From NCBI RefSeq assembly GCF_013369485.1, contig NZ_JABWEB010000016.1, positions 43,686 through 107,685 on the forward strand: a stretch of 64,000 nucleotides of DNA. Reading direction: 5' to 3'. Numbering within the stretch: the stretch's first letter is position 1; the number at the start of each line of letters is the position of its first letter. Below are positions 1 through 9,315 of this stretch, in pieces. The DNA is from Massilia sp. BJB1822. GTDB taxonomy: Bacteria; Pseudomonadota; Gammaproteobacteria; Burkholderiales; Burkholderiaceae_D. The notes beneath the pieces were generated by a model. The model saw only the letters and a list, made by a program, of their open reading frames with translations, did no database searches and was not told the DNA's origin. The position numbers were made by a program, and so were the translations under genes.

Positions 1-1677
1 CGCCGTCGCCGGCGAACCAACCGCCAAGGTGGTGCTGGCACTGGCGCCTGGTGCGATGGAAAGCGACCCGGTTCCAAAGTTCTCGCTCCAACCCGCAACC
101 GGCGTTGCCTGCATGACGAAATTGGAACTGCCGCACGCTGCGTTGTCCTTGTTCGTCACGGTCAAGGTATAGGTAAGGACCGTGCCTGCACTGGCGGACA
201 GCGTCTGCGGCGCGGCAGTGATCACCGGGCTGGCCCGGCCGCAATCGGTCGATGGCGCACCTAAGCTGACAGTCACGGTGGCGCTACTGCCGTTGACCGC
301 GTTGGTGGTGATGACGACCCCCGCGCTAGCATCGGTGTAGCTCTGGCCAACCGGCAAGGCAGGATCGTTCCAATCATAGGTATAGTAGATGGAACTGGCG
401 GGCGTCATGTCGAGCAAGCTGCTGCCGCCGCCTTCAGTGCCGGTGTGAACGACCACGCCATTCTGGACATTGGTGCCGTTGATGGTCGCAATAAAGCTGT
501 CGCTGCCGGTCGCCGTACGGTATTCCACGTAATACCAGGTCTTCGCACCGGTTGTCGGATCAGTACTTTTCAGAATTTTCAACGCCTTGGCGCTGGTGCC
601 CGCCGCCTCATAGGCCGACAGCGTAAATGTCCCACTACCCTGCACAGTCGTGATCGGCGGCAGGCTGCCGCTGTTCAACCAGCCCAGCTTTTCCTTCTGA
701 AACGCGTTGAAGTGACCGGGATTGGTGCTGCCCATCGCATCCAGCAGATCGCCGTAGTCCACGTTCGTGCAGTTCGTCCCCACCGACGCGGCGCCACACT
801 CCAGGCCGTGCGAGTGTTGCAGGCCAAGGTTGTGGCCCAATTCGTGGCTGATCGACGCCACGCGCAGGTTGCCATTGATCCAAACGCTTCCTGGATTGCC
901 GCCAATCGTACCCAAGCCGCCCCACGGGCAGGCCGTGGTATTGGGGAACACGTAGACATAATGGTTGTACGACGCCACATTGACGCCGGCATTCGTCGCC
1001 GCCTGTTTGGCGGCAGCTTCGATCTGGAAGACATCGCACGATGCCTGGCTTAAAGGCAGCGTGTACCAGCCATACGCCGCACCAGAGAGCCAAGTCTGCT
1101 GCTGCGAGTTTTCCTTGAAGAAATTGTTGGCTTGCGAATACACAATACCGGTGGCCTCGGACAACGTGTAGGGCTGGCTTGTGTTGTCCTGGAAATTCAC
1201 CAACAGCACCAAGGTTTTCCGTTCGCCCAGGGTGTTCGTCAGCGCAGCCGCGGCACCACCGCCCTGGTCTTCAACCGCTGTCGAATCGGGCGTCAGGATA
1301 GTGCCACTCTTTGCTCCCCGGACACGCAGTTTCATGCCCGTATGCAGGTCAGGCGTCTTACCGGCAAAATTCAATTCGACGCGACCATCGGACGTCTTCA
1401 GGAAGTGGCGGGTACGACCAGTATTTGCTTTGAAATCATCTTCTTGCAGCACAAGCAACTCGCCAACGGTTTCTGCCGCGCCCCCGCCAGTCCCTTGCAT
1501 GGGAGCACTCGCGGAGTGTCTCACCATCGTCGCCAGGGTCACGGTGGGAGCGGGAGCTGATGCCGCGGTGACGGCAGCTGCGACAGCGGGGGGCGATTCG
1601 CTGGCGGCATTATTACCGCCACAGCCAGCTAACGCCGTGAGCAATGAAAGAATTGCCAGATTTACGATGCGAGTCAA
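1..1677 (-). CDS. M11 (gametolysin-type) zinc metallopeptidase lipoprotein, C-terminus cut by window edge
   Basis: Secreted, probably outer-membrane-anchored zinc endopeptidase. The start is a TTG preceded six bases upstream by a perfect AAGGAG; an in-frame stop lies a little further upstream. The N-terminus is a lipoprotein signal with lipobox LAGC (Cys about residue 18), followed by an Ala/Pro-rich linker. Near residue 278 stands the zinc-binding motif HELGHNLGLQH, followed by a Cys pair and YGD, as in peptidase family M11. The last visible part resembles a NEW3/Ig-like beta domain (NPxxFxM, GTGSLSIAPGAS pattern). Visible length is 559 codons and the frame stays open to base 1, so the C-terminus is outside. 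Family assignment rests on the zinc motif and the spacing of its third His; substrate unknown. Confidence 0.85.
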   Translation of the reverse strand, partial: MTRIVNLAILSLLTALAGCGGNNAASESPPAVAAAVTAASAPAPTVTLATMVRHSASAPMQGTGGGAAETVGELLVLQEDDFKANTGRTRHFLKTSDGRVELNFAGKTPDLHTGMKLRVRGAKSGTILTPDSTAVEDQGGGAAAALTNTLGERKTLVLLVNFQDNTSQPYTLSEATGIVYSQANNFFKENSQQQTWLSGAAYGWYTLPLSQASCDVFQIEAAAKQAATNAGVNVASYNHYVYVFPNTTACPWGGLGTIGGNPGSVWINGNLRVASISHELGHNLGLQHSHGLECGAASVGTNCTNVDYGDLLDAMGSTNPGHFNAFQKEKLGWLNSGSLPPITTVQGSGTFTLSAYEAAGTSAKALKILKSTDPTTGAKTWYYVEYRTATGSDSFIATINGTNVQNGVVVHTGTEGGGSSLLDMTPASSIYYTYDWNDPALPVGQSYTDASAGVVITTNAVNGSSATVTVSLGAPSTDCGRASPVITAAPQTLSASAGTVLTYTLTVTNKDNAACGSSNFVMQATPVAGWSENFGTGSLSIAPGASASTTLAVGSPATA

Positions 1678-2258
1678 CGTGTGCTCCTTGAAAAACAAGA
1701 GAAAATACTTTTAAACAATATTTCTGGAATAGCGAGGTATAGCTGGAGGGAAGTGATTTGCCATGCGGAAATTAATTGCCGGGAGGAAGTGTCCCATGGA
1801 TTGGGTCGCTGATCAATTGTTTTATAGTGGGTTGGTTTCAATATCGTATTTACGCAACATAACCGAAAGAAATATTTCTCATCAAAAATACTTTTGATTG
1901 AAAATTCAAAAATAAATAAATATTCTGAGAAACTTTAATGAATTAACACGCCCTCCACCCAGCGCCTTTCCTTGATAAATCCCCAATGAAGATGACGCTT
2001 TTGCCACTACCGCCTGGGTAGCGATGCAATTCCGGCATTTCTGTTCATTTAATATGGTATTTAATTCAAATTTCGCACCAAATTGAGATAATACTGGCGG
2101 GAATTTTTTTGGGAAATTTGTTATATCGCGCATACCAAAAAATATAAATTGATTCTTTGAATAGACGTAGAATCCGTAGCAGTATGCAATTTGCGTTGAC
2201 CAGGCTTCAGTCTATTTAATTGGCATGGGGTCTCTATAAAAATACCTAGGGGAATCAG
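1678..2258. other. AT-rich intergenic region between divergent genes
   Basis: About 580 bases, markedly more AT-rich than the neighbours, separating the leftward metallopeptidase from the rightward regulator, so it probably carries both promoters. A 75-codon leftward frame (1906-2133) exists, but it has no ribosome binding site and the codon use of random AT-rich sequence. No RNA gene or repeat recognised. Confidence 0.5.
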
Positions 2259-2879
2259 ATGCCCAAAATCACCGTTCTGTGCGCTGATGCGTTCGTCTAT
2301 ACTGCGCTGCGGTGCGATTTAGCTCCGTGCAAGGAAATCGAATTAATTGATGTCGCGCTGCAGCCTGAGCAGCAGTTGCTCGAGCTTGCACGCACGCTGC
2401 AACCGGACCTGCTGCTGCTGAACGGGGACAGCGACTACATTGCGTTGTTGACAGCCATGCGCTTTGCCTGCCCAGCGGTCAGAACGATTGTCTTTTACGA
2501 TTTTTTTGGCCACCGCGAGGTTATCGAAGCGATCGCCTACGGCGCCAAAGGATGTCTGCAGAAGACGTCCGACCCTGCCGGGTGGGAGAAAGCCATTCGT
2601 CTGGTTCACCAGGGCCATATTTGGTTGAATCGCCAGTTGCTGGTGGAGTCGCTCGATTGGCTACTCCGCAACAACCATGACCAACCTCCGCTGTTCGAGT
2701 CCAAGCCAAAGCGTTTGACCCCAAGGGAGTGGGAAGTGCTCCACTGGGTCGGTCAAGGCATGACCAACAAGGAAATCGCCCGGCAGCTTGCAATCAGCGA
2801 CACCACCGTCAAGACCCATCTACAGCATGTCTTTAGCAAGCTGGCAGTCCGCCGACGCTTGCAGTTACCGCTCGCTTAA
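2259..2879 (+). CDS. NarL/FixJ-type response regulator with a non-canonical receiver domain
   Basis: Transcription factor of 206 residues. Residues 1-125 have the alternating hydrophobic pattern of a CheY-like receiver. At the phospho-acceptor strand the sequence reads PDLLLLNGDSD, so the usual Asp after the hydrophobic run is Asn and the following motif is not the canonical xxMPG. Residues 148-200 form a LuxR-type helix-turn-helix (LTPREWEVLHWVGQGMTNKE, then VKTHLQHVFSKL). AGGGGA precedes the ATG. No kinase gene is adjacent; the next gene downstream is the large RTX adhesin, a plausible but unproved target. The asparagine suggests phosphorylation-independent function or another signal (inference). 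The C-terminus after the HTH is short, and another frame stays open beyond it, so a late frameshift is possible. Confidence 0.85.
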   Translation: MPKITVLCADAFVYTALRCDLAPCKEIELIDVALQPEQQLLELARTLQPDLLLLNGDSDYIALLTAMRFACPAVRTIVFYDFFGHREVIEAIAYGAKGCLQKTSDPAGWEKAIRLVHQGHIWLNRQLLVESLDWLLRNNHDQPPLFESKPKRLTPREWEVLHWVGQGMTNKEIARQLAISDTTVKTHLQHVFSKLAVRRRLQLPLA

Positions 2880-3242
2880 CCCATCTGGCCAACGCCGTGG
2901 TGTGCCGCGGCGACGCCCCGTCCTTCTACCGTACGGTGCCCAACCTGGGCCGTATGCGCATCGAGGGCATCCCCTCCAAGGCAACCACACCTTTTCACCT
3001 GCGCCGGCGGCACCTGGCACAGCGTGATGCACATACGCTATTCGGATGATAGTCGCACTGCATCGCAGCCACTAAGCTAACTCAATAACCGACCGGGTAA
3101 CTGGGAGTACTTCGCTCGAAAAACGGCGCATCCAGCGAGGATCGACGCACACGCGTTGTATCGTCCGGCGCACCTGCGATGCGAAATAAAGAGACGCGCC
3201 ATCCTTCATACCAATCAGAAGAGCTAAGCAAGGAGAATCGCT
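2880..3242. other. Intergenic leader of the adhesin gene
   Basis: About 360 bases. The first 150 are GC-rich and open in a +1-shifted frame relative to the regulator (LTHLANAVV...), which may be a frameshifted tail of that gene. The remainder holds AAGGAG just ahead of the adhesin ATG. No other gene seen. Confidence 0.4.
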
Positions 3243-6200
3243 ATGGCCAAGGCAATCAAACCATCCGTCAATCTCGATCAATGGGCCGACGGTGCCGCGC
3301 CTGACCTGCCGGTATTGAGCGGATCACAGGCGGATCAGTGGCAAAACGGCAATCTTGGATCCTCACAGGCGCATTACTCGGAAGGCGACTCGGTCCCCTA
3401 TCGGGCCGTTCTTTCGGGCTTAAAGGAGGGCAATACCTATTGGGTGACGATACAGTGGGATACCACCAAGTCCGGGGTACACGCACTCGATTACATCACC
3501 ACCTGGAACGCCAGCTTTCCCAGCAGCAGAAATGAGACCGTTCCGGTTCCAACGCAAGGCGTGGCAGATCCACTGAACACCCTGAATCTTGCCTCGAGCG
3601 CCGCCATCCCGCACGACCCCAACGCCCCGGCCAGCCAGCAGGCCGGGCAATTTACCTTGTTTGGCGGTGCCACATTCCTGAACTACGTCCTGGCCGGACC
3701 CGACGGCAAGTTCGGCACCACCGACGACGTCGACCTGCCCAGTTCGGTCAATCCCTACACCCTGCTTGGCAGTTACGGCGGCGACAGCTCGACCCAGATC
3801 ACCCTCAAGTTTGTCTACAACGGCAACAGCGACAGTACCGCCGGCGAGATCGGTTCTGCCGTTCTGGCCTGGGGCGGGCACATTGCCACGCGTGCCGACT
3901 GGGGGGCAGGCAACTCGGCCGCCGCGATCTCGGGTTCGCCCTACCACACCAGTCTGACGGCCTTTGCCGACAATGACCCCAATACGTCCGAGAGCGTAGG
4001 GCAACAGGACCGCTCCCTATCGAGCGCGGCGGTCACATTCCCAGGCTCCATCGTCGTGGCCAAGGAGACGACCCCGGACGGCAACACCTCCCAGTCCTTC
4101 AACTTCGAACTAACCCGGCCGGCGAACACCGTCGACGTCATTGGCGGCAAGCTCGACATCAGTGGCGACGGGGTGATCGACGGTAAAGATGATGGCCGCT
4201 TCACCGATGCCGGCGGCGAATCCTTCAACGTTACCGATGGCAATGTGAGCGACGTGGCGGGCGGCGACGGCCTGGTCGGCACCTATGCGATCGTGAGCGG
4301 CGGCCTGGACGTCAATGCCTCGGGAACGCTAACCGCGGACGATAAGTTCACCAACCTGGCCGGCATCGGCGTGGCCGCGTTTTCGCTGAAGGACGGTGAA
4401 TCGCGCACGTTCAATAACTTGTCCGAATTCGGCGCCTACACCGTGAAGGAAGTCAACATCCCTTCCGACTGGGATCTGACCAGTATCGGTACGTCGGTGA
4501 CCAATATCAACAATGTCACCACCACCGGCACGGTCACCAATCCGGCGGGCGACCAGACAACCATCAATCTTGCCGAGGCCGACCGTTGGACATTAACCTT
4601 CAATGACGCGTTTGTGGCCGCACCGGGCGTCTCGATCCTAAAAACGGTGACCAATGTGGACGGTGGCGGCAGCACAGGGCATGCCAATGCGGCCGGGGAC
4701 GTCATCGTCTATTCCATCGTCATTGGCAACACCGGGAATGTCGCATTGACCGGGGTGAACGTGACCGACAAGGTGGAGGGGCTGGGCGCCACCAATGCCA
4801 CCTTCATCAGCGGCGACAGTAACAACAACAACCAGCTCGACACCAACGAAAGCTGGACCTACAGCGCCAGCTACACCGTGCAGCAAAGCGATCTCGACAA
4901 CAATGGCGGCGGCGACGGCGATATCGACAACACTGCGACTGTGACCACTGCGCAGACCCAGCCGCGGGATTCGTCCGCCTCGGTTGCGCTGGACCTCACG
5001 CGGGCACTGGCCATCGACAAGCAATTTATCAACGTCACTGGCGGCAATAACAATGCCGCGGCCGATGCCGTGGGCGACATCATCCACTACCAGATGCTGG
5101 TCACCAACACCGGCAACACGGCCCTCGAGAATGTGCAGGTGAGCGATCCGCTGCTGGCCAATGAAACGTTCTTCGGCGGCGACACCGACAACGATGGCCG
5201 GCTTGATGTGAGCGAGACTTGGACCTACACCGGCAGCTACACCGTGACGCAAGCCGACCTCGACGGCCAGGGCAATGCCGGCAGCGACCGGGACATCGAC
5301 AACACCGCCACGGCCACGGCGAACAACACCCCGCCGGCGCAGGACTCGGTAGAGGTGCCGCTATCGGTCACGCGGGCATTGGCCATCGACAAGCAGTTCG
5401 TCAACGTCACCGGTGGCAACAACAACACCGTGGCCGATGCCGTGGGCGACATCATCCATTACCAGATGCTGGTCACCAACACCGGCACCACCGCCCTGGA
5501 GAATGTGCAGGTAAGCGACCCACTGCTGACCAATGAAACGTTCTTCGGCGGCGACACCGACAACGATGGCCAGCTGGATGTGAGCGAAACCTGGACCTAC
5601 ACCGGCAGCTATACCGTGACGCAGGCCGACCTTGACGGCCAGGGCAATGCCGGCAGCGACCAGGATATCGACAATACCGCCACCGCCACGGCGAACAACA
5701 CGCCACCAGCGCAGGATTCGGTGCAGGTGCCGCTGTCGCTCACGCGGACACTGGCCATCGACAAGCAATTTATCAACGTCACCGGCGGGAACAACAACAC
5801 CGTGGCCGATGCCGTGGGCGACATCATCCATTACCAGATGCTGGTGACCAATACCGGCAACACGGCCCTGGACAATGTGCAGGTGAGCGATCCACTGCTG
5901 GCCGACAAGACGTTCGCCGGCGGCGACACGGACAACGACGGCCGGCTTGACGTCATCGAAACCTGGGCCTACACCGGCAGCTATACCGTGACGCAGGCCG
6001 ACCTCGATGGCCAAGGCAACGCCGGCAGCGACCTTGATATCGACAACACCGCCACCGCCACGGCGAACAACACGCCACCAGCCCAGGATTCGGTGCAGGT
6101 GCCGCTGTCGGTCACACGGGCATTGGCCATCGACAAACAATTTATCAACATTACCGGCGGCAACAACAACACCGTGGCAGACGCCGCGGGCGACATCATC

Positions 6201-8276
6201 CACTATCAGATGCTGGTCACCAACACCGGTACCACCGCCCTGGACAATGTACAGGTGAGCGATCCGCTGCTGGCCGACAAGACGTTCGCCGGCGGTGACA
6301 CCGACAACGACGGCCGGCTGGATGTGAGCGAAACCTGGAGCTACACCGGCAGCTACACCGTGACGCAGGCCGACCTTGACGGCCAGGGCAATGCCGGCAG
6401 CGACCACGATATCGACAACACCGCCACCGCCACGGCGAACAACACGCCACCGGCCCAGGACTCGGTGCAGGTGCCGCTGGTCTACAACCCAGCGATGAGC
6501 ATCACCAAGACCCCCGACAGAACGTTCGCCAATCTGAACGATGGCATCAACTACACCATGCTGGTGGCCAATACCGGCAACGTCACCTTGACCGGCATCA
6601 CCCTGAGCGACCCGCTCTTGTCGAACGAAGCCTACTTCAGTGGTGACAGCAACACCAACAACAAACTCGACGTCGGCGAAACCTGGACGTACAAAGGCAG
6701 CTACACCGTCACGCAGGCCGTGATCGACCATAATGGCGTTGACGCCAATGGCGGCTTCGACGACGATGGCGACGTCGACAACATCGCCACGGCCGACAGC
6801 GACCAGACCGCACCGGTGAGCGACGACGCGGTGGTGGGCTTGTTCGGGCCTGGACCGGCGAACATCGATGTCGAAAAATATGTGTCGGTGGACGGTGGCG
6901 CCAGCTGGCAGGATGCGGACTTGCCGACCGGGCCGGTGCTGCTGGCGGGAACGAATCCGAAGTTCAAATTCGTGATCACTGGCGATGAGGGGCTGACACT
7001 GAACAATGTGGTGCTCAGCGACAGCGACTTCGACCTGAACGGTGGCGCCGCGGGAACGAGTCTCACCATCGGCACCCTGGCACCCAACCAGGTGTATGAA
7101 CTGATCTTTTCCGGCGCCACCTTCCAGGCCGGCCAGCACACCAACACGGCGTCAGTCATCGGTACCACCGTGCTCGGCGTCACCGTGCAGGATGCAGACG
7201 ATGCCAACTACTTCGGATTTTCACCGATCACCATCAGCGGCCATCCGCAGTTCAATTTCCCGAACGACCTGGAAAAAATCCAGCCCAAGCTGCAGGGCAA
7301 CGATGCCTTCATTATCAATCCCCTCGGCTACATCTCATGGGACCTGTTCACGTCCGACAACAAGCTCGCGAACATCGATACCGCTGCGAACTTCCTGTCG
7401 CGCTATACCGGTCTGACCGTGTCGATCCAGGAAATCTGGAACAGTGTGGCGATCGGCGATAAAACAACATCGGGAGCGGACGCCATCTACCGCATCTATG
7501 TCGCGAACGAGGGTACCACGTCGGTCGCGCTCGATAACAGCCACAACATCGTCGAGTACGACATCGTGGCCTTGTCGACCAACAAGGGGCTGGTGGACTT
7601 GATCAATTCCGATCCGCTGATCGGCAACTTCAACAACTTCAGCAATATCGAGAACGCGATCGACAAGGCGAGCAACGGCTTCACGATCGGCAATAGCCCA
7701 GTCATTACGGCGAATGCCGATCGCGTCTGGAGCAGCGCCGACGTCACTGGAACCGGCACCAATGAAACCCCGGCGCCGGCGGCCGGCATCGACGGTGGTG
7801 CCGGCAATGATGCGATCTATGGCCGCAACAATAGCGCCGCGACGACCGAGGTGTTGAACGGCGGCGCGGGCAACGACATGATCGAAGCGCGCGACGGCGG
7901 CGATACGGTCAATGGCGGCGGCGGCAACGACTACCTGTTCGGTTCCCTGTCGAGCGACACGTTAAATGGTGGCGACGGCAACGACATCCTGTTTGGTGGC
8001 TATGGGGCCGACTCGCTCACCGGCGGCACCGGCAACGATACGTTCATCTTGCGCAAAGGGGACTTCGATACGGTCCTCGATTTTGACGCGACTGCCGGAG
8101 GTGGCGACCAGTTGAAAGTGTGGCTGCAATCGCTGGACAACGTTGCCGCAACCGGCACCCACACCACCTCGTACGACACCGGCAGCGGCATCCTTCTGGT
8201 TGACGGCACACCGGTAGTGCAACTGGTCGGAACTTATACCGAGGCGCAGGTGCTCAGTCACTTGGTTCTCACCTGA
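3243..8276 (+). CDS. Large DUF7507/DUF11-repeat adhesin with C-terminal RTX repeats, type I secreted
   Basis: Predicted extracellular surface or biofilm adhesin of 1677 residues with no N-terminal signal peptide. Order: unique N-terminal region (1-260); an SdrD-B/SpaA-like segment with an EF-hand-like stretch SGDGVIDGKDD (about 260-460); six tandem DUF7507-like beta-sandwich repeats (about 460-1200), the middle four nearly identical with a 124-residue period; a linker; RTX nonapeptides from about 1516 (GGAGNDAIYG, GGAGNDMIEA, GGDGNDILFG, GGTGNDTFIL); and a C-terminal secretion-signal-like tail rich in small and hydrophobic residues. Each repeat carries a calcium-loop motif of the form DTDNDGRLDVSE. 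The RTX tail and missing signal peptide imply export by a type I ABC/MFP/TolC system, whose genes are not in this window. Confidence 0.9.
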   Translation: MAKAIKPSVNLDQWADGAAPDLPVLSGSQADQWQNGNLGSSQAHYSEGDSVPYRAVLSGLKEGNTYWVTIQWDTTKSGVHALDYITTWNASFPSSRNETVPVPTQGVADPLNTLNLASSAAIPHDPNAPASQQAGQFTLFGGATFLNYVLAGPDGKFGTTDDVDLPSSVNPYTLLGSYGGDSSTQITLKFVYNGNSDSTAGEIGSAVLAWGGHIATRADWGAGNSAAAISGSPYHTSLTAFADNDPNTSESVGQQDRSLSSAAVTFPGSIVVAKETTPDGNTSQSFNFELTRPANTVDVIGGKLDISGDGVIDGKDDGRFTDAGGESFNVTDGNVSDVAGGDGLVGTYAIVSGGLDVNASGTLTADDKFTNLAGIGVAAFSLKDGESRTFNNLSEFGAYTVKEVNIPSDWDLTSIGTSVTNINNVTTTGTVTNPAGDQTTINLAEADRWTLTFNDAFVAAPGVSILKTVTNVDGGGSTGHANAAGDVIVYSIVIGNTGNVALTGVNVTDKVEGLGATNATFISGDSNNNNQLDTNESWTYSASYTVQQSDLDNNGGGDGDIDNTATVTTAQTQPRDSSASVALDLTRALAIDKQFINVTGGNNNAAADAVGDIIHYQMLVTNTGNTALENVQVSDPLLANETFFGGDTDNDGRLDVSETWTYTGSYTVTQADLDGQGNAGSDRDIDNTATATANNTPPAQDSVEVPLSVTRALAIDKQFVNVTGGNNNTVADAVGDIIHYQMLVTNTGTTALENVQVSDPLLTNETFFGGDTDNDGQLDVSETWTYTGSYTVTQADLDGQGNAGSDQDIDNTATATANNTPPAQDSVQVPLSLTRTLAIDKQFINVTGGNNNTVADAVGDIIHYQMLVTNTGNTALDNVQVSDPLLADKTFAGGDTDNDGRLDVIETWAYTGSYTVTQADLDGQGNAGSDLDIDNTATATANNTPPAQDSVQVPLSVTRALAIDKQFINITGGNNNTVADAAGDIIHYQMLVTNTGTTALDNVQVSDPLLADKTFAGGDTDNDGRLDVSETWSYTGSYTVTQADLDGQGNAGSDHDIDNTATATANNTPPAQDSVQVPLVYNPAMSITKTPDRTFANLNDGINYTMLVANTGNVTLTGITLSDPLLSNEAYFSGDSNTNNKLDVGETWTYKGSYTVTQAVIDHNGVDANGGFDDDGDVDNIATADSDQTAPVSDDAVVGLFGPGPANIDVEKYVSVDGGASWQDADLPTGPVLLAGTNPKFKFVITGDEGLTLNNVVLSDSDFDLNGGAAGTSLTIGTLAPNQVYELIFSGATFQAGQHTNTASVIGTTVLGVTVQDADDANYFGFSPITISGHPQFNFPNDLEKIQPKLQGNDAFIINPLGYISWDLFTSDNKLANIDTAANFLSRYTGLTVSIQEIWNSVAIGDKTTSGADAIYRIYVANEGTTSVALDNSHNIVEYDIVALSTNKGLVDLINSDPLIGNFNNFSNIENAIDKASNGFTIGNSPVITANADRVWSSADVTGTGTNETPAPAAGIDGGAGNDAIYGRNNSAATTEVLNGGAGNDMIEARDGGDTVNGGGGNDYLFGSLSSDTLNGGDGNDILFGGYGADSLTGGTGNDTFILRKGDFDTVLDFDATAGGGDQLKVWLQSLDNVAATGTHTTSYDTGSGILLVDGTPVVQLVGTYTEAQVLSHLVLT
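5001..6488 (+). repeat. Four tandem 372-bp coding repeats
   Basis: Near-identical 372-base units begin at 5001, 5373, 5745 and 6117, each starting around CTGGCCATCGACAA. They encode the 124-residue DUF7507 domains. Diverged copies flank them at about 4621-5000 and 6489-6839. DNA-level identity suggests recent duplication or gene conversion and makes copy number prone to change and to assembly error. Confidence 0.9.
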
Positions 8277-8285
8277 CGAGCGATC

Positions 8286-8315
8286 AGCCTGCTTCTGCCC
8301 TGGTGGAAGCAGGCT
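8286..8315. other. Perfect 10-bp stem hairpin after the adhesin gene
   Basis: AGCCTGCTTC and GAAGCAGGCT are exact reverse complements around a 10-base loop, ten bases after the adhesin stop. There is no T-run on either side, so it may stabilise the mRNA end or attenuate read-through into the next gene rather than terminate alone. Confidence 0.5.
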
Positions 8316-8355
8316 CCAACCACGACAAACTGTTGATTAAAACAAGGAATCGACC

Positions 8356-8751
8356 ATGAACAAGCAAAACGGCATCGCCAAGGACAGTCCCTCCCAGCCC
8401 ACACCTTCCGCACAGGCAGACATCGAACTGCGGCCAGTGAACAATTCCGACCAACCGATCCTGGCCAACTTCGTCGCAGTACAAGCGACGGCTGGATTGG
8501 TGTTTCTGGATTTTGGCTTTCTCGACCTCCAGACAATCAACACCATTGCGCGCCTCGCCAGTGGCGAAGTGGCCGGGCACGCGTCGTTCCGGGGAAGGCT
8601 GGCATGCCGTATGGCGCTCTCAAACGACGCGGTGGCCAGCCTCGTCAAGCAGCTAAACCAGCTTATGCAGCCTCAAATCCGTGAGCAGGAGGATCGGCCC
8701 CACCGGCAGGAGGAGCTCGACACGGCCGCCAAGGAAAAAAGTCTCCATTAG
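8356..8751 (+). CDS. Small DUF3467-like protein
   Basis: 131-residue soluble protein, start supported by AAGG ten bases upstream. The body ANFVAVQATAGLVFLDFGF, followed by a polar stretch and ACRMALSNDAVASLVKQL, fits the DUF3467 pattern (short beta strands, FGF turn, then a helix following a conserved V/M-xLS). The C-terminal 30 residues are charged and probably disordered. It follows the adhesin gene in the same direction after 79 bases, with a hairpin between, so co-transcription is possible. Function unknown; family call is from pattern only. Confidence 0.55.
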   Translation: MNKQNGIAKDSPSQPTPSAQADIELRPVNNSDQPILANFVAVQATAGLVFLDFGFLDLQTINTIARLASGEVAGHASFRGRLACRMALSNDAVASLVKQLNQLMQPQIREQEDRPHRQEELDTAAKEKSLH

Positions 8752-9315
8752 CATATGCGACCGCTGGTCAGGCAAGGGGGCAGCCTGGCCAGTATCACAC
8801 CAGGGGAATATCCCCAAAAAAGCGTCTTCCTACAACATCACCCTACTGCGACAGATGGCAAACAGGCGGGGGAACGTTGACGCAAAAGAGGGCTTTAATT
8901 CTCGACAAGGTTACTGTCTGAATACCTTCTCTTGCTCAATAGACTCGCCAAGAGCTTACAGGGCAGGCTGCTGTTGGTTTCAACGGTATTACTACACACT
9001 CCAAGCGCCAGTTGCGTTCCACAGAAAATTCGATAGCGCCCACCGCGCAGCACATCCGTGCGCCCGTTCCAGTCCCGCTTCGGATTGATGCAGCAACGCC
9101 CCGATTCATCAGGACAGGTTAGCCAACGGTGTCACCACACCGAGCCACATTTGTACACCGAAAAAAGAATGCCCCTGGCACTGCCGCGGACCAGCACGTG
9201 CAGGGGCGGCCCTGCATACACCGAAATGGCGCAGACAAACCGGCCCGTTTCAATTGGATTGACAAAGCAGGAAGCCAGAACATCGTAAGCGTTTGTTTCA
9301 TGGAAGGAGCGCACG
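8752..9315. other. Intergenic region at the left edge of the recombination module
   Basis: About 560 bases without a convincing gene. It may contain the junction between the surface-protein block and the mobile-element block. The only structure I see is a short palindrome and repeated heptamers near 9127-9224, listed separately. Confidence 0.4.
9127..9142. promoter_or_regulatory. Operator-like palindrome CGGTGT-N4-ACACCG with repeated half-sites
   Basis: A perfect 6-4-6 inverted repeat. The half-site ACACCGA recurs at 9137, 9155 and 9218, the last about 95 bases before the downstream ATG. The arrangement suits a dimeric HTH protein binding ahead of the recombination module; the binding protein is unknown. 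Confidence 0.3.

Noticed and set aside
1906..2133. 75-codon leftward frame in the AT-rich spacer
   Set aside because: No ribosome binding site; composition is that of AT-rich noncoding DNA.
5001..6488. CRISPR array
   Set aside because: Repeats are 372 bases long, coding and without spacers.
5361..7139. 592-codon leftward frame inside the adhesin gene
   Set aside because: It is antisense to the DUF7507 repeats; the open frame is a by-product of the repeated GC-rich codons, has no ribosome binding site, and its product is itself just a mirrored repeat.
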